From: an uncultured Clostridia bacterium
GTDB lineage: Bacteria; Bacillota; Clostridia; Christensenellales; Borkfalkiaceae
Direction: 5' to 3'
Length of the DNA stretch: 40,766 bases
Assembly (NCBI GenBank): GCA_947624445.1
Contig: CANQKF010000014.1
Coordinates: 1-40,766 of the forward strand
The notes beneath the pieces are model-generated. The model made no database searches. It was not told the origin of the DNA and worked only from the letters and a program-made list of their open reading frames with translations. Positions within the stretch are counted from its first letter, which is position 1. Each line of letters begins with the position of its first letter. The translations under genes and the position numbers were made by a program. Shown piece by piece: positions 6,474 to 15,236 of this stretch.

Positions 6474-6502
6474 TTGCAAAAATCAAAATCTTATGCTATA
6501 AT
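6474..6502 (+). promoter_or_regulatory. Promoter of the Cthe_2159-like lipoprotein
   Basis: TTGCAA (6474-6479), 17 bp, TATAAT (6497-6502) with an extended -10 TGC just before it. The transcript carries a leader of about 90 nt. Confidence 0.8.
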
Positions 6503-6600
6503 ATAGAGAAATGAAAGTCCTGCGGCGTCTTTCGCCGCAGTGTATTTTTCATGAGAAGCGGTCAATATCCATAGTTAGTTCTGATCAAAAGGAGGAAAGG

Positions 6601-8502
6601 ATGAAACGGATCTTGATTTTGATATGGACGCTTGTCTTATCCATGTGCGTTTTGGCAGGCTGCGGGGGCGGGGAGAACTTTGTCAACCCCGGGGACTATC
6701 TCGGCGGGGGCGGCACGGGTGAGGTTGCGGACAGCGCCGACGATGTGACGGGCGAAGTCAAAAAAGAGTTTTCCGACGAGGATTTTTCCGAATTGTCGGG
6801 CAATACTTCGACCGATGGCGCAACCACAGTTGATTCTTCGAGCGAAGTATATACGATTTCCGAGGACGGGACCTACCGTTTCAGCGGCTCCTACGGCGGG
6901 ATCGCGTTCGGCGCAAAGAACTTGCAGTTGCACCTCATTTTCGACGGCGCAACGATCACGGTAGCCGAAGGGATCGCCCTCGACGGAAAGACCAATAAGG
7001 GCGCAGAGGTTGTTTTAACGCTTCTCGGCGAAAATTCCATTGTGTCCACCGCCGAGGGGGAGAACGCCGTCCACATCAAAGAGGGCACGCTCTCTTTGAA
7101 CGGGGAAGGCTCTTTGTCGGTGGAAAGCGGCGGCAAGAACGCGATCAAGGTGGATAAGGAACTTACCGTTGTCGATTGCGCGCTTTCGCTCACGGCGGCA
7201 AATCACGCGATTTCCGCGCGCTCCGTCGCTGCCGCGAACTGCGAAATCAACGTTCTCTCTGCGGGCAAGGACGGGATCAACGCCGAGTGCGACGACGAAA
7301 CGACCGCGTTCACGACCCAAGAGGGCTATGTCTACCTGAAAAACGTCGATTATTCCTGCGCAACCGAGGGGGACGGCATCCAGGCCGATACCGTCGTCTA
7401 TCTCGACGGCGGCAACTACAATATCAAGACGACGGGCACGTTTGTCCCCAAGACGCAGATGTCCCAATACGGGATCGACGCGGACGATTTCAAGTATATC
7501 CAATCGGGAAATACCTATCAAAGGATCGCGAGCGACGAAACGGGCCGTTATACCGTGAATCAGCTCTACGGGCTCGTGCAGGGGTGCAAGGGGATCAAGG
7601 TCGGGGAAATCGAATATCCCGATCCGAACGATGCCGACAAAGAGATAACAGTCACAGAAGGCGATTATTCGATTATTATTGAGAGCGGCACGTTCACAAT
7701 CGACAGCACGGACGACGCCGTTCACGCCAACAGCGGAAATCTCTCCGTGGGCGGCGGCACGTTCACGATCTCAACTTTCGACGACGCCTTGACGAGCGAC
7801 AATCTCACGAAGATCACGGGCGGAGAGATTACCGTGACGAAGAGCTATGAGGGCGTCGAGGGCGGCTATGTGGAGATCGCGGGCGGCACGATAAACATTA
7901 CTGCGAGCGACGACGGCATCAATGCCGCGAGCGACGACACGCGCGTTACCGAACATATCATCATCTCGGGCGGCGATATTTCCGTCAACGCCGAGGGCGA
8001 CGGCGTGGATTCCAACGGCTCGATCCATATGACGGGCGGAACGCTTATCGTATTCGGTCCGACTTCGGGTGAGAATAGTGCGCTTGACGCAGACAGAGGA
8101 ATTGTGATCGACGGCGGCAATCTCTTTGCGGTGGGGCCGCTCGGCATGGTCGAAACGCCCGCAAACAATTCCAAACAGAATGTGCTCTCCTATGCGCAAA
8201 ATCAAAGGATAAGCGCAAACACCGTCCTGTCTTTGACGAATGAAGAAGGTACGCCGATTTTCTCCGTCACGGTAGCAAAGAACTGCCAATCGGTCATCGT
8301 CTCCTGCCCCGAACTTGCGATGGGCAAGAGCTTCAAACTCTACGGCGGCGATACCGAGCTCTGCGCCTTTACGGTATCTTCGGTCATTACTTCGGTCGGA
8401 TCGCAGGGGAATATGGGGAACCCGAGCGGTATGCCCCCCGGAGGGTTCGGCGGAGGGCCGGGCGGCGGCTTCGGCGGCGGCATGGGCCCCGGGGGACGGT
8501 GA
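6601..8502 (+). CDS. Cthe_2159-family carbohydrate-binding beta-helix lipoprotein
   Basis: A 633-residue secreted lipoprotein. The signal peptide MKRILILIWTLVLSMCVLAG ends in the lipobox LAGC, so Cys21 should be lipidated and the protein held on the outer face of the membrane. From about residue 75 to 590 it consists of right-handed beta-helix rungs with recurring GDGI/DDGI/DDAL turns and alternating valine/isoleucine. This matches the carbohydrate-binding domain family typified by Clostridium thermocellum Cthe_2159, reported to bind polygalacturonate and cellulose. The last 30 residues are almost all Gly, Pro and Met. The start at 6601 follows AGGAGGAAAGG; the upstream ATG at 6511 would bury the signal peptide. 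A monocistronic gene with its own promoter and terminator. The ligand here is not known. Confidence 0.85.
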   Translation: MKRILILIWTLVLSMCVLAGCGGGENFVNPGDYLGGGGTGEVADSADDVTGEVKKEFSDEDFSELSGNTSTDGATTVDSSSEVYTISEDGTYRFSGSYGGIAFGAKNLQLHLIFDGATITVAEGIALDGKTNKGAEVVLTLLGENSIVSTAEGENAVHIKEGTLSLNGEGSLSVESGGKNAIKVDKELTVVDCALSLTAANHAISARSVAAANCEINVLSAGKDGINAECDDETTAFTTQEGYVYLKNVDYSCATEGDGIQADTVVYLDGGNYNIKTTGTFVPKTQMSQYGIDADDFKYIQSGNTYQRIASDETGRYTVNQLYGLVQGCKGIKVGEIEYPDPNDADKEITVTEGDYSIIIESGTFTIDSTDDAVHANSGNLSVGGGTFTISTFDDALTSDNLTKITGGEITVTKSYEGVEGGYVEIAGGTINITASDDGINAASDDTRVTEHIIISGGDISVNAEGDGVDSNGSIHMTGGTLIVFGPTSGENSALDADRGIVIDGGNLFAVGPLGMVETPANNSKQNVLSYAQNQRISANTVLSLTNEEGTPIFSVTVAKNCQSVIVSCPELAMGKSFKLYGGDTELCAFTVSSVITSVGSQGNMGNPSGMPPGGFGGGPGGGFGGGMGPGGR

Positions 8503-8578
8503 TCGGTTTTTCGGGGAGATCCTCGGCAAGGCATGATGAAGAATGCGGAATGCCGCTTTGCGGCGTGCAAATGGATCG

Positions 8579-8604
8579 CGGGGAGAGAACTTCTCCCCGT
8601 TTTT
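8579..8604 (+). terminator. Terminator of the lipoprotein gene
   Basis: CGGGGAGA (8579-8586) pairs with TCTCCCCG (8592-8599), followed by five T and TGTTT. Confidence 0.9.
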
Positions 8605-8825
8605 GTTTGGAGGGCAATCGGGCGGGCATCATGACATTCTTCATGGCATTCGTCGGGGACATATGTCGTTTATTTGCCGCCCCGTCGGCTCCGCGTAAGC
8701 GGGAGACGACGGGGCGGCGCCCGTCTTTTCCGACGGGGCCCGCTCCCTTGCGTCTCCCGCATCGCTTCCCGAAGCTGCGGCGCTGGCGGCGGGAAAAAAG
8801 TATTTTCCGAACTTCCCGATTCCTC
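8605..8825. other. Intergenic region with nested GC-rich hairpins
   Basis: No gene seen. It contains a perfect 12-bp inverted repeat, GCCGCCCCGTCG (8676-8687) with CGACGGGGCGGC (8707-8718), and CCCGTC/GACGGG a few bases later. There is no T-run, so it is not a typical terminator. It may be a REP-like element upstream of the V-ATPase promoter. Confidence 0.5.
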
Positions 8826-8855
8826 TTGACAAACCGTGGCAAAAAGAGGTAAAAT
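8826..8855 (+). promoter_or_regulatory. Promoter of the V-ATPase operon
   Basis: TTGACA (8826-8831), an 18-bp spacer and TAAAAT (8850-8855). The first gene starts 34 bases downstream at 8889. Confidence 0.75.
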
Positions 8856-8888
8856 AACAACGATAGGATTCTGAAACGGGTACGGGCA

Positions 8889-9197
8889 ATGCAAGAGATC
8901 ATAGCCGCCGTCGCCGAGGCGGAAGAAAGAGCGGCGGAAATTCAAAAAAAGGCGGAGGCAGAGGCTGCCGCGATCGTTGCGGAAGCGGAAAAGAAGGCCA
9001 TGGAGCGCACGTCGGCTTCCGAATCCGCATGCGCAAAACTTGCGGAAGAGATCGTGCAGAGGGCGCAGGAAGCGGCGGATGAAGCCTATCGCGCCTCGCT
9101 CGAAGCCGTGCGGAAAGCGGCGTATGAGGATGCCGAGGCGCATATGGAACATCTCGGCGCGCATGTCGCCGCCGTGGTCGGGAGGATCTGCAAGTGA
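8889..9197 (+). CDS. V-type ATPase peripheral-stalk subunit G/H
   Basis: A 102-residue, Ala/Glu/Lys-rich coiled-coil protein (AEAEERAAEIQKKAEAEAAA). Residues about 5-80 form one long helix with heptad character, as in the G/H (NtpF/AhaH) subunits. In bacterial A/V-ATPases this chain pairs with subunit E to form the peripheral stalk that holds the catalytic head still against the rotor. It is first in the operon, and its TGA overlaps the GTG start of subunit I (GTGA at 9194-9197). Sequence alone would not name it; the position before ntpI is the strongest support. Confidence 0.8.
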   Translation: MQEIIAAVAEAEERAAEIQKKAEAEAAAIVAEAEKKAMERTSASESACAKLAEEIVQRAQEAADEAYRASLEAVRKAAYEDAEAHMEHLGAHVAAVVGRICK

Positions 9198-11143
9198 TCG
9201 TCGGGATGCGAAAACTCCATCTCGCGGTGCTCTCCTACGACCGCGACAAGGTGCTCGACGCACTCGGGCGGACGTGTGCCGCCGAGATCAAGGAGCATGC
9301 CGAGACGGAGGCGACTTCCGCCCTGACTTCGGAGAAGGAGGCGCTCGCAGGCTATCTCGCCGCGCTCGAAGAGGCGCTCGGCGTGATCTCCGCCTACGCC
9401 CCGCGGGGCAAGGGGGAGGTCGAGGGGCTCAACGACGGCTTCGAGACCACCTATTCGGAATTTCTCGCCGCGAAGGAGTACCGTCCGAAGGCGGACGCCC
9501 TCCTCGGGCGCGTAAAGGAGCTGACGGAGCAGAAGGCGGCTGCGGAGGGGGAACTTGCGCGGCTCGCGCGGGAGACCGCCGCGGCGGCGCCCTATGCCGC
9601 GTCCGATGTGCGGTTCTCCGACTGCCGCGATTCAAAGAACACTGCGGTGCGGTTCGGGACGGTCCCCGCCGCCGCATGGGATCTTCTGAAGGGGGCGCTC
9701 GACGCGCTCCCGCTCGCCGCTTATGAAGCGGTTTCGTCGGGGGATGTGGTCATTCTTTTCGTCGTTTGCCACAAGAGCGCGCTGCAACAAGCGGAGGGGT
9801 TGCTCTCTTCCGCATCCTTCTCCTCCTGCCCCTATGCGGGGGAGCAGACGGGCGCGGAACTTCTCTCCTCGCTCGAAGAAGCGCGGCGCGCGCAGGAAGA
9901 AAGCGTCCGTTCGGCCGAGGGTGCGCTCGTCGCGCTCTCCGCGGAGCTGCGTCCGCTGAAAATTTACTGCGACTATGTGGGATTCGAGCATGAAAAGGCG
10001 GAGGCTTCGGAGAAGATGCAGGCCACCGCGCACGCCGTCTTTTTGGAGGCGTTCGTGCCGAAAGACGGGGAGACGTTGGTGAAAAACGAGCTCTGCGCGC
10101 TCGGGATCCCGCTCTATTTTGAGTTCACCGATCCCGCGGAGGACGAGGCGGTGCCCACCCTGCTCAAAAACAACCGCGTCGTCGAAAATTTCGAGCTCAT
10201 CACGAACATGTATTCCCCGCCGAACAGCCGCGAGATGGACCCGAACACGGTGATGTCCTTCTTTTACAGCCTGTTTTTGGGCTTCATCATGGCGGACATC
10301 GGTTACGGGCTGCTGATGCTCCTCGGCGGCGGGGCGCTCTACATGAAATCGAGAAAGGGGGGGCTGAAATCGCTCTCGGGCGTCTTTGCCGTGTGCGGGA
10401 TCTTCGCGATCGTGTGGGGGATCCTGTTCAATTCCCTGTTCGGGATCGCGGTGCTGCCCTTCACGGTCATGCCCAACGCGCAGACGGAGATGTATACCGT
10501 CATGGGCATCGGGCTCCCCGCGGTGCTCGTGATCTCGCTGATGCTCGGCGTCATCCAGCTCATGGCGGGGTACCTGTGCAAGGCCGTGCAGGCATGGCGG
10601 CGGGGCGGCGTCTGGGACGGCATCTGCGAGGGCGTCGTGTGGGCGATTTTTTCGCTCGGCGTCGAGATCGCGCTCTTCGGGCTCGTCGAAGAATTCCACG
10701 CCTCCGTTTTGACGGCTGCGGGCGGGATCGTCGCGCTGGCCGCGCTCGCGGTCGCGGTGCTGACGGCGGGCAGGAAGCAGAAATTCCTCGGCAAGATCAC
10801 CAAGGGCTTCGGCGCGCTCTACGCGCTGATCGGATATTTTTCGGACGTCTTGAGCTATCTCCGCCTGTATGCGCTCATGCTGACGGGCGCGATCATCGCG
10901 CAGGTGGTCTCGCAATACGCGCTGCAGATGCTCGCTTCGGGCTCCTTCCTCGTGGTGCTGGGGGTGTTCCTCATGATCGTGGGGCACATCTTCAATCTCG
11001 CGATCGGGCTGCTCGGGGCGTACATCCACACGGCGCGATTGCAATACATCGAATTTTTCGGCAAGTTCTACGAGGGCGACGGGGTGCTCTTTGCCCCGCT
11101 CGGCGCGGAGAAAAAACACATCTATTTGAAAAACGCGGCCTGA
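9194..11143 (+). CDS. ntpI: V-type ATPase subunit I (a subunit, membrane stator)
   Basis: A 649-residue protein with a cytoplasmic N-terminal half (about residues 1-330, with coiled coils) and a C-terminal membrane half with about eight helices from residue 345. The subunit provides the ion half-channels and connects the stator to the K ring. Family marks are the NSREMDPNTVMSFFYSLFLG and FGIMADIGYG-like (GFIMADIGYGLLM) segments and the YLRLYALMLTGAIIA helix carrying the essential arginine. The GTG start at 9194 gives MIVGMRKLHL, as expected for the family. It overlaps subunit G/H and is followed after 33 bases by subunit K. Confidence 0.93.
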   Translation: MIVGMRKLHLAVLSYDRDKVLDALGRTCAAEIKEHAETEATSALTSEKEALAGYLAALEEALGVISAYAPRGKGEVEGLNDGFETTYSEFLAAKEYRPKADALLGRVKELTEQKAAAEGELARLARETAAAAPYAASDVRFSDCRDSKNTAVRFGTVPAAAWDLLKGALDALPLAAYEAVSSGDVVILFVVCHKSALQQAEGLLSSASFSSCPYAGEQTGAELLSSLEEARRAQEESVRSAEGALVALSAELRPLKIYCDYVGFEHEKAEASEKMQATAHAVFLEAFVPKDGETLVKNELCALGIPLYFEFTDPAEDEAVPTLLKNNRVVENFELITNMYSPPNSREMDPNTVMSFFYSLFLGFIMADIGYGLLMLLGGGALYMKSRKGGLKSLSGVFAVCGIFAIVWGILFNSLFGIAVLPFTVMPNAQTEMYTVMGIGLPAVLVISLMLGVIQLMAGYLCKAVQAWRRGGVWDGICEGVVWAIFSLGVEIALFGLVEEFHASVLTAAGGIVALAALAVAVLTAGRKQKFLGKITKGFGALYALIGYFSDVLSYLRLYALMLTGAIIAQVVSQYALQMLASGSFLVVLGVFLMIVGHIFNLAIGLLGAYIHTARLQYIEFFGKFYEGDGVLFAPLGAEKKHIYLKNAA

Positions 11144-11176
11144 AAGGGCCGTGGAGATATCGGAGGTTTCGTTACT

Positions 11177-11644
11177 ATGTTTTCGACAGGGTTTGTCATT
11201 GCCGTCGTCGGGATCGCGCTGTGCGTGCTCCTGTGCGGTGTGGGGTCCGCGATCGGTCTTTATAAGACTTCGAGCGCGGCGGCGGGGGTCGCAGGCGAGA
11301 ACCCCAAAAAATTCAACGGCACGCTCACGATGCTGATGCTGCTCCCCGCGACGCAGGGGCTCTACGGGTTCGTCATCGCGATCATGGCTTCGAACGAACT
11401 CGGGGCCGTCCTTGCCGCCACCGCGGCGACGACGGCGCAGGGCTGGGCGATCTTCGGGGCGTGCCTGCCCATGGCGCTCACGGGCTTTTTCTCGGCATTT
11501 TTCCAGGGCAAGGCGGCCGTCAACGGCATCTATGCCGCGGGAAAACAGAACATCGGGTTCAAAATCGTTATGGGCCCCGCTATGATCGAGCTCTACGCCC
11601 TGCTCGGGCTCGTCATCTCGATCATGGTCCTTATGGCGATCTGA
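11177..11644 (+). CDS. ntpK: V-type ATPase subunit K (proteolipid c ring)
   Basis: A 155-residue proteolipid with four membrane helices arranged as two hairpins. Ten such chains form the rotor ring in Enterococcus hirae; the number here is unknown. The ion-binding carboxylate is Glu138 in helix 4 (PAMIELYALLG). The matching site in helix 2 is LLPATQGLYGF, with no acidic residue, as in other double-hairpin subunits. Leu56, Thr59, Gln60, Tyr63, Gln110 (FFQGKAA) and Glu138 align with the Na+ ligands Leu61, Thr64, Gln65, Tyr68, Gln110 and Glu139 of E. hirae NtpK. The enzyme is therefore predicted to move Na+. An RBS-like GGAGG lies upstream; ntpE follows after four bases. Confidence 0.95.
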   Translation: MFSTGFVIAVVGIALCVLLCGVGSAIGLYKTSSAAAGVAGENPKKFNGTLTMLMLLPATQGLYGFVIAIMASNELGAVLAATAATTAQGWAIFGACLPMALTGFFSAFFQGKAAVNGIYAAGKQNIGFKIVMGPAMIELYALLGLVISIMVLMAI

Positions 11645-11648
11645 AGCA

Positions 11649-12224
11649 ATGGGTAAGGAAGAAATCGTAGCACGCATTCTCTCCGACGCGGAGGCGGAGG
11701 CGGAAGAGACCGTGCGCGCCGCCAAAGCGCGGGCGGAGGAGATCCTGCGCGCCGCCGACGCGCAGTGCGCGGCGGAGCGTGCCGAAGCGGAACGAGAGGC
11801 GGAGGCGCAGGGAACGCGCGTCCGCGAGGGCAAGGCGGCGATGGCGCGGCTGGACGGCGCCAAAGTCCGTCTCGCAGAGCGGCGGCGGGTGCTCGACGCC
11901 GTGTATCTCCGCGCGCGCGCCGAACTTCTCTGCCTCGGGCGGCACGAATCGGTCGTGCTCTTCGAGCGGCTCCTGAAGGAGTACGCGGAAGAGGGGGACG
12001 AGATCGTCTTTTCCGAGGGCTTCGCCTATGCGGAAGAAGTGGGGAGGCTCCCCGTCGTCCGTGAGAAAAAGCTCACCGTGAGCGGCGAGCGGCCCGATCT
12101 GAAGGGCGGCTTCCTGCTGCGCGGAGCGACGTCGGATAAGGACGTCACGTTCCCCGCGCTGCTCGCGGCGGACAGGGAAGCCCACCAGGCGGAGATCGCG
12201 CGCGCACTCTTCGGAGATCGTTGA
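11649..12224 (+). CDS. ntpE: V-type ATPase subunit E (peripheral stalk)
   Basis: A 191-residue protein with a long N-terminal coiled coil (residues about 5-75, rich in Ala, Glu and Arg) and a globular C-terminal part (about residues 85-190). This is the usual layout of subunit E, which pairs with G/H in the stalk and caps the A/B head. Sequence conservation in this family is low, so the call leans on architecture and its place between ntpK and ntpC. The start ATG 11649 lies four bases after the ntpK stop. The end overlaps the ntpC start (TGATG). Confidence 0.85.
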   Translation: MGKEEIVARILSDAEAEAEETVRAAKARAEEILRAADAQCAAERAEAEREAEAQGTRVREGKAAMARLDGAKVRLAERRRVLDAVYLRARAELLCLGRHESVVLFERLLKEYAEEGDEIVFSEGFAYAEEVGRLPVVREKKLTVSGERPDLKGGFLLRGATSDKDVTFPALLAADREAHQAEIARALFGDR

Positions 12225-13120
12225 TGGCATACGGCACCGTGTACACAAACGGCGTGATCGCCGTAAAAGAGAGGCAGCTCCTCGGCGAACGGCTCCTGCG
12301 CTTCCCCGCAATGACGGAAGCGGAGGTCCTCCGCGCCCTCTCGGAGAGCGGGTTCGGCGCGGGAAGCGAGGATCCCGTCCTCGCCGAAGAAGGGGCGCTC
12401 GACGCCTTCATCCGCGAATACGCGCCCGACTTCGCGCACGCGGCGTATTTTCTATTGCCGCGCGATTTCCACAACATGAAGGCGCTCTTCAAGGCGCAAC
12501 TGCTTTCCGCGGATCCTTCGCCCATGCTCGCGCCCATCGGGTTCCGAACGATCGAACAGCTGCGGCAAATGATGGAGGATCGCGACCCGTTCTTCCCGTG
12601 GGAGGAGGTGCAAGACGCGACGGGGGCGGAGATCGGCGCGGCGTTCGACCGCGCGCTGTATGCCCGTCTCTTCGCTCTGTGCAAGCGGCACGGCACGCTC
12701 AAAAAGCTGTTGGTCGGAAAAGTCGACAGGATCAATCTTCTGGCGGCGTTGCGTTCTCCCGACGCGGAGTTTGCAAAGCGCTGCCATCTGGCGGGCGGAA
12801 CGCTCGGCGCGGCGCAGATCGAAGCGGCGCTTGCGGGCGGCGAGGACGCGTTAAAAAACACCACGTATGCCGACTTCTTCCGGATGGCGTACCGCGCGAA
12901 GGAGGCGGGCAAGCCGCTGACTGCCGCCGAGCGCGCCCTCGAAAGTTTCGAAGCGGAGTACTTCGAAGCACAGAAATATGAACTCTCGGGCAAGGAGCCC
13001 TTCCTCTACTATGTGTTCCGCCGCCGCGCGGAAATCAGGAACGTGCGCACCGTCCTCATCGCTTTGCGGGCGGGCGTTGGGGCGGCGGAGATCGAAAAAC
13101 GGCTTGCGGGGGCGAAGTAA
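12224..13120 (+). CDS. ntpC: V-type ATPase subunit C (d subunit, rotor adaptor)
   Basis: A 298-residue, all-helical soluble protein that sits on top of the K ring and connects it to the central D/F shaft. Family marks are the N-terminal YGTVYTNGVIAVKERQLL, the LPRDFHNMKALFKA segment near residue 80 and the C-terminal GKEPFLYYVFRRRAEIRNVR, with the conserved E-x-R-N-x-R. The ATG at 12224 overlaps the ntpE stop; a TTG three bases earlier is also in frame but less likely. Its TAA overlaps the next ATG (13120). Confidence 0.92.
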   Translation: MAYGTVYTNGVIAVKERQLLGERLLRFPAMTEAEVLRALSESGFGAGSEDPVLAEEGALDAFIREYAPDFAHAAYFLLPRDFHNMKALFKAQLLSADPSPMLAPIGFRTIEQLRQMMEDRDPFFPWEEVQDATGAEIGAAFDRALYARLFALCKRHGTLKKLLVGKVDRINLLAALRSPDAEFAKRCHLAGGTLGAAQIEAALAGGEDALKNTTYADFFRMAYRAKEAGKPLTAAERALESFEAEYFEAQKYELSGKEPFLYYVFRRRAEIRNVRTVLIALRAGVGAAEIEKRLAGAK

Positions 13121-13434
13121 TGCAGGGAAAAATGGCGGTCGTCGGCTCTGCCGAGACGATCATGGTATTCAAAGCCGCGGGCGTGGAGGCCTTCCCCGTT
13201 ACGGACGAAAAGAGCGCCCGCGAGACACTGCGCAAGGTCGCGCACGACTTTCCCGTCGTGTTCCTCTCGGAGGAATTTGCGGAGCCCCTCAAGGACCTCT
13301 TGAAGCGCTTCGACGAGGGGGCGTACCCCGTCGTTTTGCCCATTCCCACGGGCAAAGAAAAGGGCTACGGGGAGGCATTTTTGAAGGATTCCATGGAGCG
13401 CGCCCTCGGCGTCGACATCCTGTTCCAAAAATAG
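13120..13434 (+). CDS. ntpG: V-type ATPase subunit F (central shaft)
   Basis: A 104-residue protein with the Rossmann-like subunit F fold. The N-terminal MAVVGSAETIMVFKAAGVEA matches the family pattern (IGDxDTVxGFxLAG-like), and a middle VVFLSEEFAEPL segment follows. The C-terminal stretch (GEAFLKDSMERALGVDILFQ) is the helix that packs on subunit D. It binds D in the rotating shaft and can regulate coupling. This chain is named NtpG in E. hirae and AtpF in other schemes. It overlaps ntpC by one base; ntpA follows after 26 bases. Confidence 0.9.
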   Translation: MQGKMAVVGSAETIMVFKAAGVEAFPVTDEKSARETLRKVAHDFPVVFLSEEFAEPLKDLLKRFDEGAYPVVLPIPTGKEKGYGEAFLKDSMERALGVDILFQK

Positions 13435-13460
13435 CGTTGCAATCATGAAGAAGGATCGAT

Positions 13461-15236
13461 ATGGCTGGTAATGTTGGTAAAACGGTAAAAATTTCGGGCC
13501 CGCTGATCGTCGCCGAGAACATGGCGGACGCCAAGCTCTACGACGTCGTTCACGTCTCGAAGATGCGCCTCGTGGGGGAGATCATCGAACTGCGGGGCGA
13601 CAAGGCCTCCATTCAGGTCTACGAGGAGACCTCGGGGCTCGGCCCGGGGGAGGACGTCGTCTCCACGGGCGAGCCGCTCTCGGCGGAGCTCGCGCCCGGG
13701 TTGCTCACGGGCATTTTCGACGGCATCCAGCGCCCGCTCACGACGCTGAATTTCCAATACGGCAGCCGCATCTCGCGCGGGGTCTCCGTCAACGCGCTCA
13801 GCCGCGACAAGAAGTGGCACTTCACGCCGCGGGTGAAGGCGGGCGACGAAGTGGCAGAGGGGGATATCCTCGGCGTCGTGCAGGAGACCGAGATCGTCGA
13901 ACATCGCATTCTCGTGCCCAACGGCATGCGCGGGAAGGTCGTCTCCATCGGCGAGGGGGATTACACCATCGTCGATCCCGTCGCCAAAATCAAGACGGAG
14001 GCGGGGGAAGCCGCGGTCTGCATGCTCCGCAAATGGCCCGTCCGCAAGGGGCGGCCGTACCGTGAGAAGTTCTCTCCCGATCGCCCCATGGTCACGGGGC
14101 AGCGCGTCATCGATACGCTCTTTCCCATCGCCCGCGGCGGCGTTGCGGCCGTCCCCGGCCCCTTCGGGAGCGGGAAAACGGTCGTCCAGCACCAGCTCGC
14201 CAAATGGGCGGACGCGGACATCATCGTCTACATCGGCTGCGGCGAGCGCGGCAACGAGATGACGGACGTTTTGAACGAATTCCCCGCCCTCAAAGATCCC
14301 AAGACGGGCGAGCCCCTCATGAAGCGCACGGTGCTCATCGCGAACACTTCGGATATGCCCGTGGCGGCGCGCGAGGCCTCCATCTATACGGGCATCACGA
14401 TCGCGGAGTACTTCCGCGACATGGGCTACAACGTCGCCATCATGGCCGATTCGACCTCCCGCTGGGCGGAGGCGCTCCGCGAAATGAGCGGCCGCCTCGA
14501 GGAGATGCCGGGCGACGAAGGCTATCCCGCCTATCTTGCGAGCCGCCTCGCCGAATTCTATGAGCGCGCGGGCATCGTGAAACTGCTCGGCAGCGATGAG
14601 CGGGTGGGCTCGGTCACCGCGATCGGCGCCGTCTCGCCCCCCGGCGGGGACCTCTCCGAGCCCGTCTCGCAGGCGACCCTCCGCATCGTCAAAGTGTTCT
14701 GGGGGCTCTCGGCCTCGCTCGCCTACAAGCGGCACTTCCCCGCGATCGACTGGCTCATCAGCTATTCGCTCTATGCGGACAGGATGAAGGGTTGGTACGA
14801 TAAAAACGTGGGCAAGGGGTTCTTCAAGTACCGCCAATTCGCGATGACGACCTTGCAGGAGGAGGCCTCGCTCGATGAGATCGTCCGTCTCGTCGGCATG
14901 GACGCGCTCTCCTCGCACGATCGGCTCATCATGGAGACGGCGAAGATGATCCGCGAGGACTATCTCCACCAGAATGCCTTCCACGAGGTGGATACCTACA
15001 CGTCTCTGCGCAAACAGCTCCTGATGCTGCTCACGATCTATGAATTCTACACGCTCTCCGAGGAGGCCGTGGGGCGCTTCGTCGCCCTCGACGACATCCT
15101 GAAGTGCTCCTTCATGGAGAAGATCGGGCGGGCGAAATACATCGAAGAGGGCAACCTCTCCGCATTCGATGAACTCATCGGCGAGATGAGCGCCGAGATC
15201 AAGGCGCTCACCGAGGGAGGAGAACGGGATGTATAA
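13461..15236 (+). CDS. ntpA: V-type ATPase catalytic subunit A
   Basis: A 591-residue catalytic subunit; three copies alternate with B and couple ATP turnover to rotation of the shaft. The Walker A motif GPFGSGKT is at residues 233-240. The [11 protein letters not shown] segment carries the catalytic glutamate region, and [18 protein letters not shown] holds Walker B. The large insert (non-homologous region, about residues 110-190) that separates A from F1-beta is present ([18 protein letters not shown]). Full length for the family. RBS GAAGGA lies before ATG 13461. It overlaps ntpB by eight bases, implying coupled translation to keep the 3:3 ratio. Confidence 0.97.
   Translation: MAGNVGKTVKISGPLIVAENMADAKLYDVVHVSKMRLVGEIIELRGDKASIQVYEETSGLGPGEDVVSTGEPLSAELAPGLLTGIFDGIQRPLTTLNFQYGSRISRGVSVNALSRDKKWHFTPRVKAGDEVAEGDILGVVQETEIVEHRILVPNGMRGKVVSIGEGDYTIVDPVAKIKTEAGEAAVCMLRKWPVRKGRPYREKFSPDRPMVTGQRVIDTLFPIARGGVAAVPGPFGSGKTVVQHQLAKWADADIIVYIGCGERGNEMTDVLNEFPALKDPKTGEPLMKRTVLIANTSDMPVAAREASIYTGITIAEYFRDMGYNVAIMADSTSRWAEALREMSGRLEEMPGDEGYPAYLASRLAEFYERAGIVKLLGSDERVGSVTAIGAVSPPGGDLSEPVSQATLRIVKVFWGLSASLAYKRHFPAIDWLISYSLYADRMKGWYDKNVGKGFFKYRQFAMTTLQEEASLDEIVRLVGMDALSSHDRLIMETAKMIREDYLHQNAFHEVDTYTSLRKQLLMLLTIYEFYTLSEEAVGRFVALDDILKCSFMEKIGRAKYIEEGNLSAFDELIGEMSAEIKALTEGGERDV

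Noticed and set aside
8315-8570. Short ORFs over the Gly-rich lipoprotein tail on both strands
   Set aside because: Frame shadows of GGX repeats with no RBS.
9632-11863. 743-codon minus-strand ORF opposite ntpI and ntpK
   Set aside because: A shadow of GC-rich coding DNA; its translation is Arg/Asp/His-rich low complexity, and the plus strand encodes unmistakable V-ATPase subunits.
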